8,763 nt of DNA from Chloroflexia bacterium (GCA_013698285.1 JACCVE010000586.1:1-8763), one strand, 5' to 3'. Positions 1-6,803 are shown, numbered from the stretch's first letter. Translations and numbers: made by a program. The notes: generated by a model from the letters alone, not told the origin.

Positions 1-374
1 CAGAAGACCCCGATCCCGAGCTCGCGCGCGGGTCACGGGCGAAGGGGCCTCACGATGGCCCCGACAGGGCACTCGACCCAGATCGTGGTCTGGGACAACC
101 TGTCGGTCCACAAGAGCGCCGCCGCGATCGGCCAGATCGCGGCGGTAGGGTGCCGGGTGGTGTTCCTACCGCCCTACTCCCCCGACTACGCGCCGGTCGA
201 GCGGGCCTTCAGCAAGCTCAAGACGTTCCTCCGCCGCGCCGGGCCACGGACCCGTGACGCGCTGGACCAGGCCATGACGGACGGGCTGGCGACCATCACC
301 GCCCACGACGCCCGAGCCTGGTTCGCTTCCTGTGGCTACCGCCAGGCAGGACACCCCTTTGAGAACCGCTCTAA
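1..374 (+). CDS. IS630-family DDE transposase, C-terminal fragment (5' end outside window)
   Basis: This is the C-terminal half of an IS630/Tc1-mariner-superfamily transposase, which cuts and joins DNA at TA dinucleotides. The frame is open from base 1, so the N-terminal helix-turn-helix and first catalytic Asp lie outside the window. Visible motifs are VVWDNLSVHKS (catalytic Asp codon at 94-96), VVFLPPYSPDYAPVE (catalytic Glu codon at 199-201) and the family-typical FSKLKTFLRR and ARAWFASCGY. Exactly 34 residues separate the Asp and Glu, the DD34E spacing of this family. Recognisable homology ends near 350-370. The frame has no stop there and runs on opposite the glycosyltransferase gene to a stop at 1603-1605. 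A TAA at 372-374 lies in another frame and may be the original end, so the 3' end was either frameshifted or lost its stop. The end at 374 is an estimate. The protein is probably inactive unless the missing part is intact. Confidence 0.82.
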
Positions 375-376
375 TG
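1..376 (+). mobile_element. Partial IS630-type insertion sequence, right end near 372
   Basis: The transposase fragment defines the element. Its likely right terminus is the stretch around 357-373 (TTTGAGAACCGCTCTA), which follows the last conserved transposase residues and ends in TA, the dinucleotide IS630 elements insert at and duplicate. The matching left inverted repeat was not found in this window and should lie upstream of base 1. The boundary is therefore an estimate. The element stops about 55 bp short of the glycosyltransferase stop codon and does not interrupt that gene. Confidence 0.45.
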
Positions 377-429
377 GCACGGCGGGCCGACCAGGCAGCG
401 CCATAACCCTCCTCCCCTCGCTGGCCATC

Positions 430-1581
430 TCAGGCCCAGTTCTCCGCGCCGGTCCCATCCTCCCCACCGGTCTGCACGAAGGATTGGCCAGGGACGGACT
501 CTCGCGCCTCCCGATCGGCCAGAATCTCCGCACAGAGGTCCGCGTACCGGGCGGCAATCACCGGCCGGGCGAACGTGGCCTCGGCGTGGGCGCGGCAAGC
601 GGCGGGGTCGAGGCCCATCGCCCGGGGGATGGCGGCGACCATCCCGGCCTCGTCATCGCAGAGGATCCCCGTCACCCCATCGACCACGATCTCCGGCGCC
701 GAGCCCCGCCGGTAGGCGACGACCGGTGTCCCACGCGCGGCCGCCTCGGTCAGCACCAGGCCGAACGGTTCCTCCCACGGGGACGGGAAGATCACCACCG
801 AGGCGCGGCCCATCAACTCGTCCTTGGCCGGACCAGACGTCTCTCCCACGAACTCCACCAGTTCACCGGCGGCGGGCAGCAATGGGGCGACGCAGGCCTC
901 GAAGAAGGGGTGCTCCTCTTTGGTCACCCGCAACGCCATCTTGAGGTGGACACCTGCCGCGATCGCGATCCGGATCGCGGCGGCCGGGTCCTTCTCCCAG
1001 TGACACCGGCCGAGGAAGGCCGCGTACCCCTGCTTCGTCCCGGCTGGGTAGAACGGGGTGTCGAGGAGATGGGTCGGGTTATGAATCATGCCGCCGAAGT
1101 TCAACCGGCCCTCATTGCCGAGCAAGCGCTCCGCGGCCTCCTCGAAGCGAATTCGCTGCCGCTGGCTGATCGCCACCAGCCAGTCGCCCCGGCGGCTCAC
1201 CTCCACGTATCGCAGCACCGCGTCCTCGACCGCCGGGCCGTGCAGGGTCCGCACGACCGGCCGGCCGGACCCCTTCTCCGGCACGAAGTCGGTATGGTCG
1301 TGGATGATGTCCGCCCCCAAGCGCTCCGCCTCCGCGTAGGCGTCGCGACTCGTCCGGGCGAAGACATCCGCCCGCTCGCCCGGCGTCCCGTCCAGACCAA
1401 TCCCGCGCGGGACGGTCGGCACGAGTTCGGCTCGCGTCTTGGAGTCGCCCGGGGCGAAGAGCGTCACCCGGTGCCCATTGGCAACGAACCCCTCGGTCAG
1501 GTCATGGACGACCCGCTCGATTCCCCCATAGGCAGGCGGCGGCACGGAGAACCAGGGCGGGGCGATCTGGGCAATGTGCAT
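430..1581 (-). CDS. Glycosyltransferase family 4 (GT-B fold) protein
   Basis: A 383-residue predicted cytosolic or membrane-associated retaining glycosyltransferase that would move a sugar from a nucleotide-sugar donor to an unknown acceptor, such as a glycolipid, polysaccharide or small molecule. The N-terminal acceptor-side domain starts MHIAQIAPPW and has the glycine-rich loop YGGIERVV at residues 18-25 and HDHTD at 94-98. The C-terminal donor domain begins with FLGRCHWEKDP (189-199), whose Lys197 sits where GT4 enzymes bind nucleotide-sugar phosphate. The EX7E motif follows (Glu271 and Glu279 in EEPFGLVLTEAAARGTP), then GSAPEIV. Length is normal for GT4. The ATG is preceded by AAGGA five bases upstream (1587-1591). 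The last ~25 residues, rich in Gly, Glu and Thr, look like a disordered tail. The gene follows the OppF-like gene on the same strand after 152 bp, so it may have its own promoter. Substrate is not predictable. Confidence 0.93.
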   Translation of the reverse strand: MHIAQIAPPWFSVPPPAYGGIERVVHDLTEGFVANGHRVTLFAPGDSKTRAELVPTVPRGIGLDGTPGERADVFARTSRDAYAEAERLGADIIHDHTDFVPEKGSGRPVVRTLHGPAVEDAVLRYVEVSRRGDWLVAISQRQRIRFEEAAERLLGNEGRLNFGGMIHNPTHLLDTPFYPAGTKQGYAAFLGRCHWEKDPAAAIRIAIAAGVHLKMALRVTKEEHPFFEACVAPLLPAAGELVEFVGETSGPAKDELMGRASVVIFPSPWEEPFGLVLTEAAARGTPVVAYRRGSAPEIVVDGVTGILCDDEAGMVAAIPRAMGLDPAACRAHAEATFARPVIAARYADLCAEILADREARESVPGQSFVQTGGEDGTGAENWA

Positions 1582-1733
1582 GGTGATCCTTCGTACGAAT
1601 CATGAGGACGTAGGCCAGAAGGACGTGAACATCCTCAACTTCGTGGATACCGCCTCACTGAGCAAGAGTCACGCCATCTCGTTTCCGGGGAAGGCGCCAC
1701 GCGTCTGAGTCGGTCCTGGACAGTCGCGACCGG
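1582..1733. other. Intergenic gap between OppF-like and glycosyltransferase genes
   Basis: Apart from the glycosyltransferase ribosome-binding site at 1587-1591 (minus strand), nothing here is convincing. There is no GC hairpin followed by a T-run for the ABC genes. No -35/-10 pair with good spacing and match is visible for the glycosyltransferase; a weak CATGAT lies just upstream of its ribosome-binding site. A 27-codon GTG frame on the plus strand (1625-1708) has no plausible ribosome-binding-site spacing and no recognisable similarity. Confidence 0.5.
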
Positions 1734-2816
1734 TCAGTGACTCGCGCGATCGGCCCCGGCATCGACGGTCGCCGGGGTCGAGCCCGGGTACAGGTGACAG
1801 GCGACCCGCTGCCCCCCACCCTGCCCCGCCAGCAACGGACGGACGCGGTCGCACGTCCCCGGGATGCGCTCCGGGCACCTGGAGAAGAATGGGCACCCGG
1901 TGCCCGGGTCGCTCCCGGCCCGCTCCGCCGGGACCACCGCCCGGCGCCGGAACCGGTTGGCCGGGTCGGGCTCTGGGACGGCGGCGACCAGCGCCCGCGT
2001 ATAGGGGTGGAGTGGCCGGTCGATCACGGCCCCCGTCGGACCCTCCTCCATCACCTGGCCGAGGTAGAGCACCGCGATCCGGTCGGAGAAGTAGCGGGCA
2101 CTGGCCAGGTCGTGGGTGATCGACATGAAGGCGACGCCCCGTTGGGCCTGGAGACCTCGCAGCAGCTGGAGGATCTCGATCCGGCTCGACGCGTCGATCA
2201 TCGACACCGGCTCGTCGGCGACGATGTAGTCGGGCTCCCGGACCAGCGCCCGGGCGATGCCGACCCGCTGCCGCTGTCCGCCGGAGAGCTGGCCCGGGTA
2301 CCGTGCGCCGAACCGGACCGCCGGCACGAGGTCCACCGCCTCCAGGGCGCCCCGGACGCGGTCCCATCGTTCCCCACCGCGTGATACCCCATCGATGACC
2401 AGCGGTTCCTCGATCAGGTCTCGGACGCGCATCGAGGGGTTGAGGCTGGAGAAGGGGTCCTGGAAGATGATCTGGGCCCGCTGCCTGAACCAGGCCAGCG
2501 ACCCCTGTGGGTCCCGGGTGATATCACGGCCATCGAAGGTGACGCGTCCCCCGGTGGGGTCGGCCAGGCGCAGCGAGACGCGGCCGAGGGTCGTCTTCCC
2601 GCTGCCCGACTCCCCGACCACCGACAACGTCTCCCCGCGCCCGATCGCGGCCGTGACGCCAGCTAACGCCCGGACTTGTCCCCGGCGAAAGAGCCCGCGG
2701 TGCGTCGTGAACGTCACGTGGATGTCATCCAGCGCGACGAGGGGCGTCCCTTCCAAGGGCGGGGCCAGGGTCTCCGCGACGGTCGGCGCCAGGTGTGCGC
2801 CCGCCGGCTCAACCAT
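1734..2816 (-). CDS. Oligopeptide/dipeptide-type ABC transporter ATP-binding protein (OppF/DppF-like)
   Basis: A 360-residue cytoplasmic ATPase, expected to pair with the OppD-like subunit and drive uptake through a peptide- or oligosaccharide-type ABC importer. Motifs in order are Walker A GESGSGKT (68-75), Q-loop Gln119 in FQDPFSSLNP, signature LSGGQRQR (177-184), Walker B YIVADEP (197-203) and switch His235 in SITHD. The oligopeptide-type C-terminal extension (HPYTRALVAAVPEP, then a Cys-containing FFSRCPERIPGTC region) places it in the Opp/Dpp subfamily. After the Walker B Glu it reads VSMIDAS instead of the usual TSALDVS, a variant I associate with OppF-type subunits of some peptide and sugar importers. 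The start chosen is ATG at 2814-2816, which overlaps the stop of the preceding gene by 8 bp (ATGGTTGA) and implies translational coupling. An upstream in-frame extension reaching 3146 overlaps the neighbouring gene and has no family similarity. The first ~25 residues are a variable leader. Confidence 0.92.
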   Translation of the reverse strand: MVEPAGAHLAPTVAETLAPPLEGTPLVALDDIHVTFTTHRGLFRRGQVRALAGVTAAIGRGETLSVVGESGSGKTTLGRVSLRLADPTGGRVTFDGRDITRDPQGSLAWFRQRAQIIFQDPFSSLNPSMRVRDLIEEPLVIDGVSRGGERWDRVRGALEAVDLVPAVRFGARYPGQLSGGQRQRVGIARALVREPDYIVADEPVSMIDASSRIEILQLLRGLQAQRGVAFMSITHDLASARYFSDRIAVLYLGQVMEEGPTGAVIDRPLHPYTRALVAAVPEPDPANRFRRRAVVPAERAGSDPGTGCPFFSRCPERIPGTCDRVRPLLAGQGGGQRVACHLYPGSTPATVDAGADRASH

Positions 2817-3831
2817 GGTGCGCCGTTCCGGACGGCGCGCCATCCGACGCGATCGCGGCCCGGGCCGGGTCGAGCAACCAGCACGTCGCCGCGCCCCCGG
2901 TGCCGACCGCGAACGCTGGCGGGTGATGCTTGGGGCACGGCCCGAAGCACGACGGGCAGCGGGGGTGAAACCGGCAGCCGGGCGGCACGGCCGCCAGGTC
3001 GGCCGGCTCGCCGGGCATCGGCTCGGGCATCGTCCCGCCCCGGAGGCGGGGCAGGCTGCGGAGCAACCGTTGGGTGTAGGGGTGGCCGGGCGCGAGCAGT
3101 ACCTGTTCGGCCGTCCCCAGCTCGACGTGTTCCCCGGCGTAGGCAACGGCGATCCGATCGCACAGGTCGCTGGCCAGGCCGATGTCGTGGGTGATGAAGA
3201 TCATCGCCATGCCGGGGTCGGCCTTCAAGTCCTTGAGCAGGTTCATGATCTGGGCCTGGACGCTGACGTCGAGGGCCGAGGTCGGCTCGTCGAGGATCAG
3301 CAGGTCCGGGCCCATCACCAGGGCCGTGGCGATCACCACCCGCTGCTTCTGACCGCCGCTCAACTCATGCGCGTAGCGGTCGTAGAGGGCCGTCGGCAGG
3401 CCGACCCGCTCGAGCAACGATTCCGCCCTTTTCTTGGCCGTGCGCCGGTCGACCGTGCCATCCAGGAGCAACGGTTCGACGATCTGTTCCCCGACCCGGA
3501 GGACGGGGTTGAGGACGCTCATCGAGCCCTGGAAGACCATCGCCATGCGGCGCCACCGGACCTGGCGCCGGTATTGCTCGTCGGACAGGGCCAGGATGTC
3601 CTGTCCGTCGAGCATCACCGACCCGCCGAGGGCCACCGCGTTCTTCGGCAGCAGGCGCATCAGGGCATTGGCCAAGCTCGATTTGCCGCTGCCCGACTCC
3701 CCGACGACCGCCAGCGCCTCGCCCCGCTCCGGGATGTCGAACGACACCCCATCGACCGCGCGCACCACCCGGCCGCCGCCGGCGGCGTAGTGGAGCGTCA
3801 GGTCCCGGACCGATAGGAGGGGTGTCGCCAT
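2809..3831 (-). CDS. Oligopeptide/dipeptide-type ABC transporter ATP-binding protein (OppD/DppD-like)
   Basis: A 340-residue cytoplasmic ATPase and probable heterodimer partner of the OppF-like protein encoded next. Motifs are Walker A GESGSGKSS (44-52), Q-loop Gln101 in MVFQGSMSVLNP, signature LSGGQKQR (157-164), Walker B LLILDEP (177-183), D-loop SALD and switch His215 in FITHD. The C-terminal oligopeptide-transporter extension begins HPYTQRLLRSLP and contains a cysteine cluster (Cys286, 292, 295, 299, with Cys317 further on). Comparable cysteines in at least one characterised DppD bind a [4Fe-4S] cluster, so the same is possible here. The start is ATG at 3829-3831. No clear ribosome-binding site precedes it, only a G-run, and a TAGAAT box sits 6 bp upstream, so leaderless translation is possible. 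Permease and solute-binding genes are absent on both sides: upstream is a divergent Uma2 gene, downstream a glycosyltransferase. Substrate class (peptide, nickel or oligosaccharide) cannot be fixed from ATPases alone. Confidence 0.93.
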   Translation of the reverse strand: MATPLLSVRDLTLHYAAGGGRVVRAVDGVSFDIPERGEALAVVGESGSGKSSLANALMRLLPKNAVALGGSVMLDGQDILALSDEQYRRQVRWRRMAMVFQGSMSVLNPVLRVGEQIVEPLLLDGTVDRRTAKKRAESLLERVGLPTALYDRYAHELSGGQKQRVVIATALVMGPDLLILDEPTSALDVSVQAQIMNLLKDLKADPGMAMIFITHDIGLASDLCDRIAVAYAGEHVELGTAEQVLLAPGHPYTQRLLRSLPRLRGGTMPEPMPGEPADLAAVPPGCRFHPRCPSCFGPCPKHHPPAFAVGTGGAATCWLLDPARAAIASDGAPSGTAHHG

Positions 3832-3837
3832 GCCCCC

Positions 3838-3870
3838 ATTCTAAACCGCGTCCGGTCTTCGTCGTGCCAA
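3838..3870 (-). promoter_or_regulatory. Candidate leaderless promoter for the OppD-like gene
   Basis: Read on the minus strand, TAGAAT (3843 to 3838, 5 of 6 matches to TATAAT) ends six bases before the ATG at 3831, the spacing expected if transcription starts at or within a base or two of the start codon. A TTGGCA (3870 to 3865, 5 of 6 matches to TTGACA) lies upstream, but the spacer is 21 bp, longer than the optimal 17. No Shine-Dalgarno sequence precedes the ATG. Pattern match only. Confidence 0.35.
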
Positions 3871-3889
3871 ATCCGTGAGATCGCGATGC

Positions 3890-3895
3890 TATGAT
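3890..3895 (+). promoter_or_regulatory. Candidate -10 box for the Uma2 genes
   Basis: TATGAT (5 of 6 matches to TATAAT) lies 31 bp upstream of the chosen Uma2 start, in the 95-bp divergent gap. No good -35 box is seen at 16-18 bp; the nearest partial match (GTGCCA at 3864-3869) is 20 bp away. The gap must hold start signals for both directions. Confidence 0.3.
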
Positions 3896-3911
3896 CGATG
3901 GAGATGTCGAG

Positions 3912-3918
3912 AAAGGAG
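3912..3918 (+). promoter_or_regulatory. Ribosome-binding site that fixes the Uma2 start
   Basis: AAAGGAG lies eight bases before ATG 3927. It favours that start over an in-frame ATG at 3891, which would add 12 residues (MIDGDVEKGAAT) unlike the family N-terminus. The upstream ATG itself overlaps the candidate -10 box. Confidence 0.8.
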
Positions 3919-3926
3919 CCGCGACG

Positions 3927-4481
3927 ATGACCATCACCACCCGCCGCCTCACCTACGAGGACCTGCTCGAGACGCCCGATGACCGCAACCGGTACGAGAT
4001 CATCGATGGGGAGTTGATCGTGAGTCCCGCACCTCGGATCAGCCATCAGCGGGCAGCATTCAACCTTGCCTCGATGCTCCGTCTCTACGTCCTCGAACAC
4101 CGATTGGGCGAGGTTTTCATCGCGCCGTTGGACATCAAACTCTCCGAGCACGACATCGTCGAGCCAGACATCCTCTTCGTGAGCGATTCGCGGCGATCCA
4201 TCGTCGAGGACGCATTCATCACGGAGGCCCCCGACCTCGTGGTCGAAGTCCTGTCCCCGTCGTCGCGAAACCGGGACCGCGGCCCGAAGATGGCCCTCTA
4301 CGAACGGAGCGGCGTCTCGGAGTACTGGCTCGCCGACCCCGACGCGGCATCGGTCACGGTCTACTCGGCAACGGACGGCACGTTCCGAATCGTGTCGCCA
4401 GATGGCGACGGCCGGACCGGGTCACTGGTCGTTCCCGGCTTCCTGATCGACCCCGCCGAGATCTTCGCGATCTCCTCGTGA
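3927..4481 (+). CDS. Uma2 family (DUF820) putative endonuclease
   Basis: A 184-residue protein of the Uma2/DUF820 family, which has a PD-(D/E)XK restriction-endonuclease-like fold and is often present in many copies in cyanobacteria, planctomycetes and Chloroflexota. Its biological role is not established. Family landmarks are YEIIDGEL near the N-terminus (residues 23-30), HDIVEPDILFV (75-85), APDLVVEVLSPSS (101-113), DRGPKMALYERSGVSEYWLADP (the family's terminal core, 117-138) and a C-terminal GFLIDPAEIF. Candidate catalytic residues are Asp81, Glu107 and Lys121. Length is typical and all core motifs are intact. It is followed 43 bp downstream by a damaged paralog in the same direction and is divergent from the ABC ATPase genes. 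No methyltransferase or specificity gene accompanies it, so a classical restriction system is not indicated. Confidence 0.92.
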   Translation: MTITTRRLTYEDLLETPDDRNRYEIIDGELIVSPAPRISHQRAAFNLASMLRLYVLEHRLGEVFIAPLDIKLSEHDIVEPDILFVSDSRRSIVEDAFITEAPDLVVEVLSPSSRNRDRGPKMALYERSGVSEYWLADPDAASVTVYSATDGTFRIVSPDGDGRTGSLVVPGFLIDPAEIFAISS

Positions 4482-4524
4482 GCACACCGGCACCTGCCGT
4501 CCTCGAACCCGGAGGCCCACCCAA

Positions 4525-5079
4525 ATGACCGTAACGACCCGGTAACTGAACTACGAGGAACCTCCTCACGACGCCCGAGGATGTGAATCGCTACGAGATC
4601 CTGAACGGGAGGATGGTCGAGACCCCGCGCCGACACCGAATCACCAACTCGTTGCCGGGCGCATCTTCATGCTCCTGACCAATGCCGGCGCGGCCACGGA
4701 AAATGACCTCGTCTTTTTCGCCCCGCTCGATGTCCGATTGGGCCCTCATGACATCGTCGAACCGGATCTCCTTCTCGTCACCGGCTCGCGTCGTCACATC
4801 GTCGAGAAGGCATATCTCACCGCTGCACCCGATCTGCTCATCGAAATCGTGTCACCGTCCTCTCGTCGGCGTGATCGGGGTGAGAAGATGGCGCTCTACG
4901 CTTCCCACGGCATCCGGGAAAACGGGCTCGCCGACCCAGACACGAAGGCCCTGATGATCTTCGCCCTGGTCGATACGTCGTATGTGCGCGTCGCACCCGA
5001 CGATCGTGGCCGTCTCCGTACGACCGTTCTGACCGATCTGGTCATCGTTCCGGATGACCTCTTCACCGGGTTGCATTGA
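4525..5079 (+). pseudogene. Second Uma2 family gene, disrupted (nonsense plus compensating frameshifts)
   Basis: A diverged tandem paralog of the preceding gene, with its own ribosome-binding site (GGAGG, 4511-4515) nine bases before ATG 4525. The reading frame is broken three times in about 100 bp. TAA at 4543-4545 falls where the paralog has Arg7 (MTVTTR-stop-LNYEE against MTITTRRLTYED). An extra C near 4561-4562 shifts the frame. A missing base near 4626-4629 restores it. With those corrections it reads LNYEELLTTPEDVNRYEIL, then NGRMVETPAPTPNHQLVAGR, matching the family, and continues openly to 5079 through HDIVEPDLLLV, APDLLIEIVSPSS and DRGEKMALY. The family's conserved EYWLADP is ENGLADP here, so Tyr and Trp are lost as well. 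A 136-residue product from ATG 4669 is possible but lacks a ribosome-binding site and the N-terminal strand region. Sequencing error is less likely than decay given the motif substitution. Confidence 0.85.
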
Positions 5080-5092
5080 TCCGATCACCCGG
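5066..5092. terminator. Possible bidirectional terminator at convergent gene ends
   Basis: The plus-strand Uma2 pseudogene and the minus-strand fusion gene end only 5 bp apart. Their stop codons sit symmetrically in a short inverted repeat, TGATC-C-GATCA (5077-5087), flanked by CCGGGT (5066-5071) and ACCCGG (5087-5092), which can also pair. There is no T-run on either side, so factor-independent termination would be weak. Confidence 0.25.
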
Positions 5093-6803
5093 CTGGGGCA
5101 CCCTCGGCAGATGATGTCCAGCGACCGGGTTCTGTGACGACCGTCCCCAATGTCGCCAGCACTCCGTCCACGTCGCGCTCCCCGATGTCACCCATCAGGC
5201 AGAGTTGCAGCCAGTTTCGCTGTCGCAGGTAGCCGCTCTGATGATTCGCCACGTATCCCGCCCCCCGGAGTCCGGCAGCGACCGCTTCGGATGGCAGATG
5301 CGGCGGCAAGGCGATCGTCGTCACCGCCGGTGACGCGACGCCGGGCGGGGCTACGATCGCCAAGCCGATCGCCTCCAGGCCCATCCGCAGTCGGGTCCCG
5401 AGCCGTGCCGTGCGGGTGAGGACATCGTTGTCTTGATGCCATCCCAAGGCCCGGTCAAGCGCCACGACCAGGGGCGAGGGCACGGTGAACGGCACGCCAT
5501 CCCCCGCGAGATACGGCCCGAGGTCGAGCGAACGGGGCGCCCGGGGAGTGGGCTCGACCGAACCGTCGTGGAACACGAACGCCAGGCCCGCGTAGGTACC
5601 GAGCCCCTTGCCGGCCGTGGCGGAGGCAAAGGTCACACCGCCAAGGTCGACCGGCACGGTCCCCAGCGAACTCATGCAATCCAGGCACAGCCGGACTCCC
5701 AACGCGGTCGAGATCGACCGGAGCCAGGCCAGATCGTTGAGGACTCCGGTCGAGGTCTCGCAATGCGTCGCCCAGCACCAGGCCCGGGGACCGGACAGGT
5801 CCGCCAGCGCCCGTTCCACCGTCGCCCGGTCGAAGGCGCATCCCCACGGGACCGAGACCATCGTGAAGGCGAGCCCGGCCCGGGCGGCGTGGTCCACGAG
5901 GCGGTCCCCGAACTCGCCGTTGGCGAGGATCACGCCCCGTCCCCCAGACGCCGCGAGCTGGGCGGCGATGGCGTCATTGGCCAGGGTCCCCGAGCCTGGC
6001 ATCACCGCGACCCCTTCCGCCCCGGTCATCGCCAGCAGACGCGTCCGGACGCGATCCAGAGTCCCGATGAAAGCCGGGTCCCGGTGGTGGACGGGCCCGT
6101 CTACCAGCGCGGCCCGCACCTCCGGCGCGATCGCCACCGGACCCGGCATGAAGCTGAGGGGAGGACCATCCTGCCGGGCGGCCGAGACGCGGTCCGCGGG
6201 CGACGACGCCCCGGCGCCCGCGCCGCTTGCCCTCCGCCCAGCCGTCGGGTCGTGCCTGAGGAACGGCTTGGCGTGCGTCTCGGCCCGCGAGAGCGAGAGG
6301 TACATCGGCTGGAACGGCGCCCCGGCCGTTCCAACCAGCGGCCCGAAGGGCACGAACCCGAGGTGGGCATACAGTTTGGCCTGGCCGACCGTGCCGGAGA
6401 TGACCCCGAGGTCATAGCCCCGTTCCGCGCAGTGACGATACGACCGCGCCATCAGCCCGATCAGCACCCGGCCGGTGCGGTACTCCCTCCGAACCGAGAG
6501 CAGACGGAATTCACAAAGCTTCCCGTGCGGCGGCAGATAGCCGTCCAGATCGTCGAGCTTGCGGTCGAGCGAGAATGGCCTGGCGCCCCGGACCGCGATC
6601 ATCCCGGCCAGCGTCTCGCCGTCGAGGGCGATGAAGTAGGTGTTCTCGCCATGGAAGCGGTCGACCAGTCGCCCGTCCGGCCGGACCTCGTGCTGGGGGA
6701 TCTCCTCGACGAACGTCTCGTGGTTGAGACGGTGGATCAGCTCGTACTCGGCGACGGTCTCCGCCTCCTTGAAGGTCAGCGACGTTGTCCGGGTCGCGAT
6801 CAT
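5085..6803 (-). CDS. Fusion protein: GNAT/FeeM-like N-acyltransferase plus class V PLP aminotransferase
   Basis: A 572-residue two-domain protein. Residues ~8-175 form a GNAT-fold acyltransferase: ELIHRLNHETFVEEIPQ (21-37) followed by HGENTYFIALDGETLAGMIA (51-70) resembles the N-acyl amino acid synthase (FeeM)/acyl-homoserine-lactone-synthase-like branch rather than ordinary acetyltransferases. The acyl-donor loop region is LLSVRREYRTGRVLIGLM (101-118), with KLYAHLGFVPFG near 143-154. A Gly/Ala/Ser-rich linker spans ~186-214. Residues ~217-560 are a class V PLP aminotransferase of the alanine-glyoxylate/serine-pyruvate/2-aminoethylphosphonate type: SFMPGPVAIAPEV, SGT phosphate-binding loop (271-273), HCETSTGVLND (347-357), Asp375 for the pyridine nitrogen and Schiff-base Lys399 in SATAGKGLGTYAGLAF. 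No in-frame ATG, GTG or TTG is apparent between linker and Met219, which is too late to be a start, supporting a true fusion. The ATG at 6801-6803 overlaps the plsY-like stop (ATGA), with AAGGGG upstream. The frame continues open further upstream, but that part is the plsY-like gene out of frame. Confidence 0.9.
   Translation of the reverse strand: MIATRTTSLTFKEAETVAEYELIHRLNHETFVEEIPQHEVRPDGRLVDRFHGENTYFIALDGETLAGMIAVRGARPFSLDRKLDDLDGYLPPHGKLCEFRLLSVRREYRTGRVLIGLMARSYRHCAERGYDLGVISGTVGQAKLYAHLGFVPFGPLVGTAGAPFQPMYLSLSRAETHAKPFLRHDPTAGRRASGAGAGASSPADRVSAARQDGPPLSFMPGPVAIAPEVRAALVDGPVHHRDPAFIGTLDRVRTRLLAMTGAEGVAVMPGSGTLANDAIAAQLAASGGRGVILANGEFGDRLVDHAARAGLAFTMVSVPWGCAFDRATVERALADLSGPRAWCWATHCETSTGVLNDLAWLRSISTALGVRLCLDCMSSLGTVPVDLGGVTFASATAGKGLGTYAGLAFVFHDGSVEPTPRAPRSLDLGPYLAGDGVPFTVPSPLVVALDRALGWHQDNDVLTRTARLGTRLRMGLEAIGLAIVAPPGVASPAVTTIALPPHLPSEAVAAGLRGAGYVANHQSGYLRQRNWLQLCLMGDIGERDVDGVLATLGTVVTEPGRWTSSAEGAPAG

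Noticed and set aside
1625..1708. 27-codon GTG frame in the gap before the glycosyltransferase
   Set aside because: AGAAGGA lies only one base before the GTG, which is too close, and the peptide has no recognisable features.
2817..3146. 110-residue N-terminal extension of the OppF-like frame
   Set aside because: It overlaps the 3' part of the OppD-like gene in another frame and has no ABC-family similarity; the start at 2816 gives a normal-length protein.
2257..3816. 519-codon plus-strand open frame opposite the ABC ATPase genes
   Set aside because: It is rich in Arg, Pro and Gly with no recognisable motifs, and lies wholly opposite two well-supported ATPase genes. It is a codon-bias shadow.
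3927..5079. Uma2 pair as part of a defence or restriction-modification island
   Set aside because: No methyltransferase, helicase, toxin-antitoxin or other defence gene is nearby. Uma2 genes are commonly scattered in such genomes, so a defence system is not supported.
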